Notes under the pieces: generated by a model
Told to the model about the DNA's origin: nothing
What the model saw: only the letters and a program-made list of their open reading frames with translations
The model's database searches: none
NCBI RefSeq assembly: GCF_002834295.1
Contig: NZ_PISP01000001.1
Location: forward strand, 186,001 to 250,000
Reading direction: 5' to 3'
Source: Rhodohalobacter barkolensis
Lineage (GTDB): Bacteria > Bacteroidota > Rhodothermia > Balneolales > Balneolaceae
Length of the DNA: 64,000 bases
Position numbers and translations under genes: made by a program
Shown here: positions 9,876 through 17,788 of the stretch, in pieces
Layout: each line of letters opens with the position of its first letter
How positions within the stretch are numbered: the first letter of the stretch is position 1

Positions 9876-10541
9876 ATGGGGAATTCAATTACTAAGCAGA
9901 TTTTAATAGTAGACGATCATCCAATGATGAGGAGAGGATTAACTGATACACTTGAATCTGAACCGGGTTTTGAAGTGGTGTTGCAGTTAGAGCGCGCAGA
10001 GCAGGTACTGGATGTGATGGATGATTATGAACTCGATTTGATGATTATCGATGTATCACTGCCGGGAATGAATGGTATTGAATTGGTTAAGAATGTGATT
10101 TTTCAAAAACCGGATCAAAAAATTCTGGTGATTTCCCGTCATGAGGAATCTCTTTACGCAGAGCGGGCCTTACGAGCCGGAGCAAAGGGGTATATAATGA
10201 AATTTGAACCGAGTGATGTGCTTCTCAAAGCTGTTAAAAAAGTAATCGGCGGCGGTATCTATGTGAGCGAGGAGCTCAATGAAAAACTGCTGATGAATGC
10301 CATGCACGGAAAAAAAGATCCGGAGGCTTCCACGGTTGATTTATTAAGTGACAGGGAGCTTGAAGTTTTTGAGCTCATTGGGCATGGAAAAAGCAGTACC
10401 GAAATTGCCGAGCAGCTTCATCTGGCTGCCAAAACCGTCGAGACTTATCGCTCCAGAATTAAAGAAAAGATGGATTTTAAGAACTCAACAGAGATGATTT
10501 TTCATGCCGTGAAGTGGGTGGAAAATGAGAAAATGAGTTGA
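9876..10541 (+). CDS. LuxR/NarL-family response regulator
   Basis: DNA-binding transcription factor of 221 residues. The receiver domain (about 5-125) has the acidic pair in VDDHP, phospho-acceptor Asp59 in MIIDVSLPG and the conserved Lys in GYIMKF. The C-terminal GerE-type helix-turn-helix (about 148-210) reads LSDRELEVFELIGHGKSSTEIAEQL followed by KTVETYRSRI. It is the likely partner of the upstream HisKA_3 kinase. The Hsp20 gene lies 159 nt downstream and could be one target, but that is only inferred from adjacency. Confidence 0.95.
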   Translation: MGNSITKQILIVDDHPMMRRGLTDTLESEPGFEVVLQLERAEQVLDVMDDYELDLMIIDVSLPGMNGIELVKNVIFQKPDQKILVISRHEESLYAERALRAGAKGYIMKFEPSDVLLKAVKKVIGGGIYVSEELNEKLLMNAMHGKKDPEASTVDLLSDRELEVFELIGHGKSSTEIAEQLHLAAKTVETYRSRIKEKMDFKNSTEMIFHAVKWVENEKMS

Positions 10542-10700
10542 TTACGCCGATGTAAGGTATTTTTGTATCCAACAGGTATCCGTTGTACTACAAATTCTTC
10601 CGAAGAGTACTCCAAGAGAGTATATCATTTCTTTGTTTCTTACTTGTACAGAACCACACAAGCAGTGGTAAAAAATTTCAGAAAGACAAGTGAGGAAAAA

Positions 10701-11153
10701 ATGAAAGCGTTAAAGAAAAGAGTGAACGAACCCAGCCCGATTGATATGTTAAGAAGAGAGATGGACCTGTTTTTTGATGACATGGTTCCATTTTCGTGGT
10801 CTCGAGGAAATGGTGGAAAAGAATTAGATACATGGACACCAACCGCAGATATATCTGAAGATGAAAATGAATATGTGATTCGAATGGATATTCCAGGTAT
10901 GGAGAAAAAAGACATCAAGGTCAATTTCCAGGATGGACGAATTACGATAACCGGCGAACGTAAAATGGAAGAGAAAGAGGATGAGAAAGATTTCATTCGA
11001 AGAGAGCGATATCGGGGAAGTTTTTACCGATCCTTTACGTTGCCTGAAACCATCAAAGAAGATCAGATTCAAGCCTCTTTCAAAGAGGGTGTTTTGAAAC
11101 TGATAGTTCCAAAGGGTGAAGTCGTTAAACCAAAGTCCATTAAAATAAACTGA
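10701..11153 (+). CDS. Hsp20/alpha-crystallin family small heat-shock protein
   Basis: ATP-independent holdase chaperone that keeps denatured proteins soluble. The ATG at 10701 has a GAGGA sequence about 6 nt upstream and gives a 150-residue protein. A longer frame beginning at 10563 adds 46 residues unlike any Hsp20 N-terminus. The alpha-crystallin domain runs from about residue 45, with WTPTADISEDENEYVIRMD, the RMDIPGMEKKDIKV strand and the terminal SFKEGVLKLIVPK block. A strong terminator follows, so the gene is probably monocistronic. Confidence 0.95.
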   Translation: MKALKKRVNEPSPIDMLRREMDLFFDDMVPFSWSRGNGGKELDTWTPTADISEDENEYVIRMDIPGMEKKDIKVNFQDGRITITGERKMEEKEDEKDFIRRERYRGSFYRSFTLPETIKEDQIQASFKEGVLKLIVPKGEVVKPKSIKIN

Positions 11154-11170
11154 TAGCTTAGTTAATCCAG

Positions 11171-11207
11171 GTGCCGGGAGATGACCCTCCCGGCACTTCT
11201 TATTTTT
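11171..11207 (+). terminator. Intrinsic terminator after hsp20
   Basis: Perfect 10-bp stem (GTGCCGGGAG with CTCCCGGCAC) around a 6-nt loop, followed by a T-rich tail TTCTTATTTTT. It begins 17 nt after the hsp20 stop codon. The rest of the gap up to 11476 is AT-rich and shows no other gene. Confidence 0.93.
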
Positions 11208-11476
11208 GTGAGGCAGTAAAGAAAAACCACTTCTAGTCAAGTAATCTATTCAAGCATCAGAAAAAACCACTCAGGACTCCCGCTAAATTTTATTAAATCC
11301 TGCTCCATTCTTCTCAGTATTGAGTCAACAGTAACCCCTCAAAAAAAAAAGACCATTCGGGCTTAAATGATTGATGCTTAATAGTTTATAATTATCCCAA
11401 AAAATATGGGAATCATCCTCTTTTTGTGTAATATTCCAATAGAGAGTTGTTTAAATGTGAACAAAAAGTCTTGAAT

Positions 11477-11908
11477 ATGAATAGCAGTATTCTTTCCACA
11501 GAACCTCAAAAAACAACCCTTCTTATTCGGTTTATGGTTGGTTTCTATTTTTTGGCCGGGGGTGTTCTTAAGTTTTCCTATCCTGAACTTCAGGAGACCG
11601 GTTTTTTTCAAAATCTGGGGTTTATTTCAGCTAACGCAACAGTCACTGTTATCTCTGTCCTCGAAGTGCTGTGCGGATTGATGATTATAGTCGGTTTCTT
11701 TACCAGAATTGCAGTCATTCCTTTAATTCTTATAGTCAGCTTTACGGTTTTGATTGGTAAATTTCCAATCCTCTTTGAAGAAGGTTTTTGGCTAATGGCT
11801 CACATTTCCAGAATCGATTTCGCGATGTTTCTCGGGTGCGTTTTTCTTTTCATTACAGGGTCTGGGTATTGGTCAGTTGACTGGAAAATGCTGCCTAAGG
11901 AAATTTGA
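11477..11908 (+). CDS. DoxX-like integral membrane protein
   Basis: About 143 residues with four predicted membrane helices: LIRFMVGFYFLAGGVLKF, TVTVISVLEVLCGLMIIVGFF, IAVIPLILIVSFTVLIG, and DFAMFLGCVFLFITGSG. The helix order and the FLAGGVLKF motif fit the DoxX family, whose members are linked to quinone or thiol-stress chemistry, although many have no defined role. The ATG at 11477 is preferred over the TTG at 11447, which adds ten unusual residues. It stands alone between AT-rich DNA and the repeat array. Confidence 0.8.
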   Translation: MNSSILSTEPQKTTLLIRFMVGFYFLAGGVLKFSYPELQETGFFQNLGFISANATVTVISVLEVLCGLMIIVGFFTRIAVIPLILIVSFTVLIGKFPILFEEGFWLMAHISRIDFAMFLGCVFLFITGSGYWSVDWKMLPKEI

Positions 11909-11909
11909 A

Positions 11910-13395
11910 GAACACACCCCTGATCACTTCTTTGGACACTACGTGATTTGTCCCCTCTCGAGACTGTGTCCGCCTCAGGCGTGAGGGTATGATGTGAACC
12001 CCAAAGGGGTGGCACAAAAATAGCCCCGTGCGTCAGCGCGGGGGAATGATATATTATCTGATATAGTCGCCGAATAGAGAGAATGGTTTAAAGCTCAAAA
12101 TAGAATAGAGGCGATAGTGCATCGGAATTAAATTCATATCCCAATCAATTGGTCAGACGACCCGTTTCACATAACGATTGAACTGCGAATGATCGATTGA
12201 CGAACGACGAACTGTGAATTTTGTATCATTTGACTACGTCGTAATTCAAGATAAAAAGCAACTTCAGTAGTAGATTTAGAAAACCCCGAAGGGGTGAAAC
12301 AACAATAGCCCCGGGTGGAGTGAAACAGAACCCGGGGTCAAGGATTTCTCAAAAAATTGTCGCCGATCAGAGGAACCGGTTTGGAGCTATAAATAGCATA
12401 GAGGCGAAGGTACACCGGAATTATTTTCACGTCCAACTCAAAGAGTCAGGCGACTCGTTGTACAGAGTGACTGAATTGAGAATGATCGATTGACGAACGA
12501 CGAACTGTGAATTTTGTATCATTTGACTACGTCGTAATTCAAGATAAAAAGCAACTTCAGTAGTAGATTTAGAAAACCCCAAAGGGGTGAAACAACAATA
12601 GCCCCGGGTGGAGTGAAACAGAACCCGGGGTCAAGGATTTCTCAAAAAATTGTCGCCGATCAGAGGAACCGGTTTGGAGCTATAAATAGCATAGAGGCGA
12701 AGGTACACCGGAATTATTTTCACATCCAATTCAACGGGTCAGGCGACTCGTTGCACAGAGTGACTGAACTGCGAATGACCGATTGACGAACGACGAACTG
12801 TGAATTTTGTATCATTTGACTACGTCATAATTCAGGACAAAAAAATTAAATTCAGTAGTAGATTTAGAAAACCCCGAAGGGGTGGAACAACAATAGCCCC
12901 GGGTGGAGTGAAACAGAACCCGGGGTTAAGGGTTTTCTTAAATTTTCTCGCCGAAGAGAGAGAATGGTTTGAAGCTCAAAATAGAATAGAGGCGATGCTA
13001 CGCTACGCCTGAATATTTTATATCCAATTCAAAAGATCAGGCGACCTGCTGCACAGAGTGAATGAACTGTGAATGACCGATGGACGAATGACGAACTGTG
13101 AATTTTGTATCATTTGACTACGTCGTAATTCAAGATAAAAAGCAACTTCAGTAGTAGATTTAGAAAACCCCAAAGGGGTGAAATAACAATAGCCCCGGGT
13201 GGAGTGAAACAGAACCCGGGGTCAAGGATTTCTCAAAAAATTGTCGCCGATCAGAGGAACCGGTTTGGAGCTATAAATAGCATAGAGGCGAAGGTACACC
13301 GGAATTATTTTCACGTTCAAATCAACGAGTCAGGCGACTCGTTGCACAGAGTGATTGAATTGAAAATGATCGATGGTCGAACAAAGAATAAGGTC
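11910..13395. repeat. Tandem array of five ~295-bp structured intergenic repeat units
   Basis: Five units begin with the hairpin AACCCC(G/A)AAGGGGT at 11997, 12282, 12575, 12870 and 13166 (periods 285, 293, 295, 296 bp). A non-repeated left leader fills 11910-11996. Each unit carries the same elements in order: the CCCC/GGGG hairpin, a longer GC hairpin, a TCGCC...GGCGA-bounded block, a GAGTC-AGGC-GACTC hairpin, and a linker that is AT-rich. Units 2 and 3 are almost identical; unit 1 and part of unit 4 are diverged variants. Short open frames inside the array differ between units and are not credible genes. The array holds no transposase. It resembles REP/BIME-type DNA. Confidence 0.85.
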
Positions 13396-13416
13396 AACTT
13401 CCGATCTACAGAGTAA

Positions 13417-15069
13417 TTACTTTAGGTAGCTTTCAATAATTTCAGCCAGTTGATTTGATTTTAGTTCAGCCTGATCATGGTTCAAAACATTTCGATCGGG
13501 GCCTAAAAGAATGTAGTAGGGTACACCGGATACACCCATTTCTGTGACTTTAGCACTGCTTCTTGACTCAATTCCATGAACCCACGGCATATCCCATTCA
13601 TTACGAAATGATTGAACAAATTCAGCTTCATCATCCAGGGAAATACTTACAATCGTAAAGCTGCTATCTGAATACTGTTCCTGAAGTTCATGGAGTTTTG
13701 GCATAGATGCAATACATGGGCCGCACCATGTTGCCCAGAAATCAAGCAGCAGATAATCTTCCTCCAGCTCATGTAGATTAAATGTACCGGAACCATCCAA
13801 TCGATCAAACTCATCGAAGGGTAATGATTGACCTTCTGAAATAGGTTGCTCCGGAGCATAGTTTTCATAAGCATAGCTCACGGTGTAGTGATCCGGATAC
13901 TTAGATACCAATTCAAAAAATGCCGCATGCCACTTCTCCTCATTTTCTCTATCATGATATTCTTGTACAAGCTGATATAGTGCTTCTCCCTTGAGCAGTT
14001 CAAAAGGACTTTTTTCAGCAATTGAACTCAGATATGACTCTGTCTCTTCAAATGAATATTTGTTGCTCATATCTGATACAGCCTCGTAGCTTAGCATCCA
14101 AAGGGGAGAGTCGGCTTCAAGTTTTTCAAACAGATTTATATTTCCGATTTCTGAGGAACCCAATTCTCTACTGAATCGATATTTTACGAGCTCTGCAGCA
14201 AGAGATATGGTAGGGGTACTATACAGCTGTTCAATATCCTGAATATCACTTAGATAATCTGAATAATCGTGCTCCAATGGTGGTCTATTTCCGGCAGCCA
14301 ATTGTAGTTGATTCTCTTTCAATCGATTTAAAAATTCATCAATGCTTCGCGAATACAATCTGGCAATGCCTTCCAATTCTTCATTACCGGAAATGGAAAG
14401 AGAGTATTCACCCAGTTCAGCTTTGTAAACCGATGGATCAAAAGTTACAGTAACACTCTCCTTTCCATCCGGTTTAATGATTTCGGTGAGGAAATTTTGA
14501 TCAAATCCCCGGGCAGATTCGTTGATCACAATCTCTCCATCCGTGCCGGGTACTTTTTCCAGCAGATGGACACCACTGATTATGTATCGAACCGTATCGA
14601 GATCTGTATCGATGGTTGCTTCCCACAAACCATCTGAGTTCTGCTCCATTGCAATTGCCGATCGACCATCAAAGTTGTTGAAATTTCCCCGAACCGCAGG
14701 ATTCAGATCCGGAGTAGGAGCTGAGGGACTTAACTCAACATTAATTTCTGCAGACTCAAATCCGGCATTTAGAAACGTATAAACCGGGCGATGACCCGGT
14801 GCGGCGAATTTAAGAATGTGTGGCTCCATATTGGAAATTTCAACTTCGACAGGACTTCCATTTTTGGCAGTTACAGATTGTTCAGGTGCTGCCAGCCACT
14901 CATCATTAACGTCAATAACCTGAACCCCGGTTATGGGAAGAGGTGAATTTTCTGCACCGGTTATCGAAACAGAAACGTTAGTTGAAGTTCCATTTTCCGA
15001 GTTTGAACAGCCGGCAATGAGCTGAATAATCAGAATCAGAGGTAGCAGTGAAATTTTATATGATCTCAT
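13417..15069 (-). CDS. Lipoprotein with C-terminal thioredoxin-like (TlpA/ResA-type) domain
   Basis: Exported lipoprotein of about 550 residues. The start at 15069 gives a signal peptide ending in the lipobox LIAGC; an upstream start at 15117 would add 16 residues. The long central region (about 30-400) is not a family I recognise, though it may begin with a carbohydrate- or Ig-like beta domain. The C-terminal 140 residues form a thioredoxin fold with the redox motif FWATWCGPC and the cis-proline segment GVSGVPYYILLG. Such proteins reduce or exchange disulfides in the periplasm. The gene is bracketed by the tandem array just beyond its stop and by a dispersed copy upstream. Confidence 0.88.
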   Translation of the reverse strand: MRSYKISLLPLILIIQLIAGCSNSENGTSTNVSVSITGAENSPLPITGVQVIDVNDEWLAAPEQSVTAKNGSPVEVEISNMEPHILKFAAPGHRPVYTFLNAGFESAEINVELSPSAPTPDLNPAVRGNFNNFDGRSAIAMEQNSDGLWEATIDTDLDTVRYIISGVHLLEKVPGTDGEIVINESARGFDQNFLTEIIKPDGKESVTVTFDPSVYKAELGEYSLSISGNEELEGIARLYSRSIDEFLNRLKENQLQLAAGNRPPLEHDYSDYLSDIQDIEQLYSTPTISLAAELVKYRFSRELGSSEIGNINLFEKLEADSPLWMLSYEAVSDMSNKYSFEETESYLSSIAEKSPFELLKGEALYQLVQEYHDRENEEKWHAAFFELVSKYPDHYTVSYAYENYAPEQPISEGQSLPFDEFDRLDGSGTFNLHELEEDYLLLDFWATWCGPCIASMPKLHELQEQYSDSSFTIVSISLDDEAEFVQSFRNEWDMPWVHGIESRSSAKVTEMGVSGVPYYILLGPDRNVLNHDQAELKSNQLAEIIESYLK

Positions 15070-15253
15070 ACAGAAGAATTTTGCATCGGTTTGATTTCTT
15101 AAATAACAAAAAATCAACTAGATCGAAATGATTTTTTATAAACCCACCCCGGCTCCTTCCTTAACTTTGTACTGCCTGACATTTTATAGGGCGAATTTCA
15201 GAAACAGTTTTTTGGGTAATTGAATCAAATAGAAGAATAACATGAATTTCATG

Positions 15254-15567
15254 GAACACACCCCTGATCACTTCTTTGGACACTACGTGATTTGTCCCCT
15301 CTCGAGACTGTGTCCGCCTCAGGCGTGAGGGTATTATGTGAACCCCAAAGGGGTGGCACAAAAATAGCCCCGTGCGTCAGCGCGGGGGAATGATATATTA
15401 TCTGATATAGTCGCCGAATAGAGAGAATGGTTTAAAGCTCAAAATAGAATAGAGGCGATGCTACGCTACGCCTGAATATTTTATATCCAATTCAAAAGAT
15501 CAGGCGACCTGCTGCACAGAGTGAATGAACTGTGAATGACCGATGGACGAACGTCGAACAGTGAATT
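15254..15567. repeat. Dispersed mosaic copy of the ~295-bp repeat
   Basis: Positions 15254-15459 match the left end of the array (11910-12115) over 206 bp with a single mismatch. The sequence then continues as array unit 4 does, matching roughly 12972-13087 without difference, before diverging near 15550. It is in the same orientation as the array, so the thioredoxin lipoprotein gene lies between direct repeats. The remaining DNA on either side (15070-15253 and 15568-15693) is AT-rich and shows no gene. Confidence 0.88.
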
Positions 15568-15693
15568 TGGCATGGATTCATAAATACATCACTTTTATTC
15601 AAAATCCATATAATATAAACGTGCATTTAATTTCAGGTTATAGTTAATTGATGTACATAGGCCAACGTTAATATCAACTCCATCAAAAATACC

Positions 15694-16662
15694 ATGACTC
15701 AAAAAAACAACTATTTAGATTATTCAGGATCCGAGGATCAATTCACGGGCGGCATCAACATGATTCCAATTTCAACTCCAAAAGGGGAATTCAACGTTTG
15801 GACCAAACGAGTGGGAAATAATCCCAGAATCAGGGTTCTGCTTCTTCATGGTGGTCCCGGAGCTACGCATGAACTCTATGAGTGCTTTGATGGATATTTT
15901 CCTTATGAGGGAATTGAATATATCTACTACGATCAGCTTGGATCTTATTATAGTGATCAACCAAGCGGTAACGAACTGTGGACGATAGAGCGTTTTGTAG
16001 ACGAGGTGGAGCAGGTCCGGAAAACATTGGGTCTGAATCGTGATAATTTCTTTCTGATGGGACAGTCATGGGGTGGTATTCTGGCCATGGAGTATGCGTT
16101 TGCGCATCAGGAGAATTTAAAAGGGTTGATCATATCCAATATGATGTCTGATGTGAAAGCCTATAACAAATATGCGAAAGAGGTTTTGGGTCCGCAGATG
16201 CCGAAAGAGGTGCTTGACGAGGTGTTGGAGATGGAGGAGAATGAGGATTTCGAAAATCCACGATATGAAGAGCTGCTGATGAAACATCACTATACGGAAC
16301 ATGTACTCCGAATGCCGCTGGAAAAATGGCCAAACTCCATCACACGAACATTTGATCATCTGAATCCGGAAGTGTACGTCTACATGCAGGGACCGAGTGA
16401 GTTTGGAATCATCGAAAAAGCCACGCTTAACGACTGGGACCGCTCTGGGGATCTGGATAAGATCAAGGTCCCGACGCTGACGATTGGTGGCGCCTACGAT
16501 ACGATGGATCCCAAACACATGGAGTGGATGGCGGGTGAAATGCAAAAAGGCAGATATTTGCATTGCCCGAACGGAAGTCATCTTTCCCAGTATGATGATC
16601 AGAAAACATATATCGAGGGAGTTGTGAAATTTTTGAAAGATGTGGATGAAGGGCAGTTTTGA
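15694..16662 (+). CDS. Alpha/beta hydrolase, proline iminopeptidase-like (peptidase S33)
   Basis: 322 residues without a signal peptide. The oxyanion-hole motif LLLHGGPGATHE, the nucleophile elbow GQSWGG, an acid residue in IGGAYDTMDP and the terminal His in CPNGSHLSQYD make up the expected S33 catalytic set. Family members release N-terminal proline or cleave other small amides and esters, so the true substrate is uncertain. It starts just beyond the dispersed repeat and is followed after 90 nt by a lipoate ligase gene, with no evident functional link. Confidence 0.88.
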   Translation: MTQKNNYLDYSGSEDQFTGGINMIPISTPKGEFNVWTKRVGNNPRIRVLLLHGGPGATHELYECFDGYFPYEGIEYIYYDQLGSYYSDQPSGNELWTIERFVDEVEQVRKTLGLNRDNFFLMGQSWGGILAMEYAFAHQENLKGLIISNMMSDVKAYNKYAKEVLGPQMPKEVLDEVLEMEENEDFENPRYEELLMKHHYTEHVLRMPLEKWPNSITRTFDHLNPEVYVYMQGPSEFGIIEKATLNDWDRSGDLDKIKVPTLTIGGAYDTMDPKHMEWMAGEMQKGRYLHCPNGSHLSQYDDQKTYIEGVVKFLKDVDEGQF

Positions 16663-16752
16663 TGTGAAATTTTGAATGTTGATTTCTTCATATTCGTTAA
16701 ACATCACAGCGGTATTATTCACAAAATTTTCAAGCTAAGCTTAATCGTCTAT

Positions 16753-17754
16753 ATGATTTTTATCGAGAATGAAGGGATCACCGATCCCCGTATCAACCTT
16801 GCTCTTGAAGAGTATGCTCTTCGAAATTTTGGTGAGAGTGAGGACTATCTGCTATTCTACATCAACGGGCCTTCTATCATCATCGGGCGGAATCAGAACA
16901 CCCTGGAGGAGATCAACGATGAGTATGTGAGGAAAAATGGAATCCATGTGGTTCGCCGGATGTCGGGTGGCGGAGCGGTTTACCACGATCACGGGAACCT
17001 GAATTTTAGTTTTATCACCAACTACAAGAAAGAGAATCTCCATAACTTTAAAAAGTTTACAAAACCGGTGATCCATGTTCTGAAGGAGATGGGTGTGGAT
17101 GCTGAAATGAGCGGCCGGAATGACATTCTTGCCGAAGGACGAAAAATCTCCGGTAATGCTCAGTTTTCGACCGGAAAGAGAATGTTCAGTCATGGCACAC
17201 TTTTGTTTAACAGTGACCTGGAGGAGGTGACCCGTGCTCTGGATGTGAAAATGAGCAAGATCGAATCGAAAGGACACAAGTCGGTTCGCAGCCGTGTGGC
17301 CAATATCAGTGAGTTTTTGAATGAAGAGCTGAGTGTCTCCGAATTCAGGCAGAGTCTGCTGGACGGACTCTATAGAGAACGAGACCATTTTGAAACGTAT
17401 CACCTTACAGACGATGAGTGGAAAGCCGTTCAAGACCTAAGGGATGAGAAGTACGGAAACTGGGACTGGAATTTTGGCCGATCACCGGAGTTCAATATCC
17501 AGCGAACTAAACGTTTCACGGTGGGTGAGATAGACCTTCGCCTGGATGTCGAAAAGGGGCATATCAAAAATCTGAAAATCTACGGCGACTTCTTCGGAAA
17601 AGAGCCGGTTGATGAGATTGAGAAAATTCTCAAAGATGTACGGTATGAACCGTCAGATATAGAGATTGCACTCAATGGAATTGATGTGACAGAATATTTT
17701 GGTGATGTTGAGAAAGCGGAATTTCTGGAGCTTGTCTATGGTGATGATGAATAG
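16753..17754 (+). CDS. lplA: Lipoate-protein ligase A
   Basis: Attaches lipoate to E2 and GcvH proteins using ATP. The start at 16753 (MIFIENEGITDPRINLALEEY) matches the family N-terminus; an upstream TTG would add 27 unrelated residues. The ligand-binding motif RRMSGGGAVYHDHGNLNFSFI (split here by eye into RRxSGGGxVYHD and GNLNFSF) and the catalytic-lysine region GRNDILAEGRKISGNAQ are intact. The C-terminal accessory domain is present, so it is a full 333-residue enzyme of the LplA type that can activate free lipoate. Confidence 0.93.
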   Translation: MIFIENEGITDPRINLALEEYALRNFGESEDYLLFYINGPSIIIGRNQNTLEEINDEYVRKNGIHVVRRMSGGGAVYHDHGNLNFSFITNYKKENLHNFKKFTKPVIHVLKEMGVDAEMSGRNDILAEGRKISGNAQFSTGKRMFSHGTLLFNSDLEEVTRALDVKMSKIESKGHKSVRSRVANISEFLNEELSVSEFRQSLLDGLYRERDHFETYHLTDDEWKAVQDLRDEKYGNWDWNFGRSPEFNIQRTKRFTVGEIDLRLDVEKGHIKNLKIYGDFFGKEPVDEIEKILKDVRYEPSDIEIALNGIDVTEYFGDVEKAEFLELVYGDDE

Positions 17755-17788
17755 CGGGTTGTAATTTTGACTCCAGATTCAGGAACAG

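Noticed and set aside
10563-10700. N-terminal extension of Hsp20
   Set aside because: The 46 extra residues lack similarity to Hsp20 and a good ribosome-binding site sits before the ATG at 10701.
11910-13395. CRISPR array
   Set aside because: Unit length is about 295 bp with no short identical repeats and unique spacers, and no cas genes are present.
12800-13416. Short open frames within the repeat array (for example 12800-13012 and 13204-13416)
   Set aside because: They arise from the repeat sequence itself, shift between units, lack ribosome-binding sites and do not look like proteins.
11909-15693. Composite transposon carrying the thioredoxin lipoprotein gene
   Set aside because: The flanking repeats are direct and structured, but no transposase or terminal inverted repeats were found.
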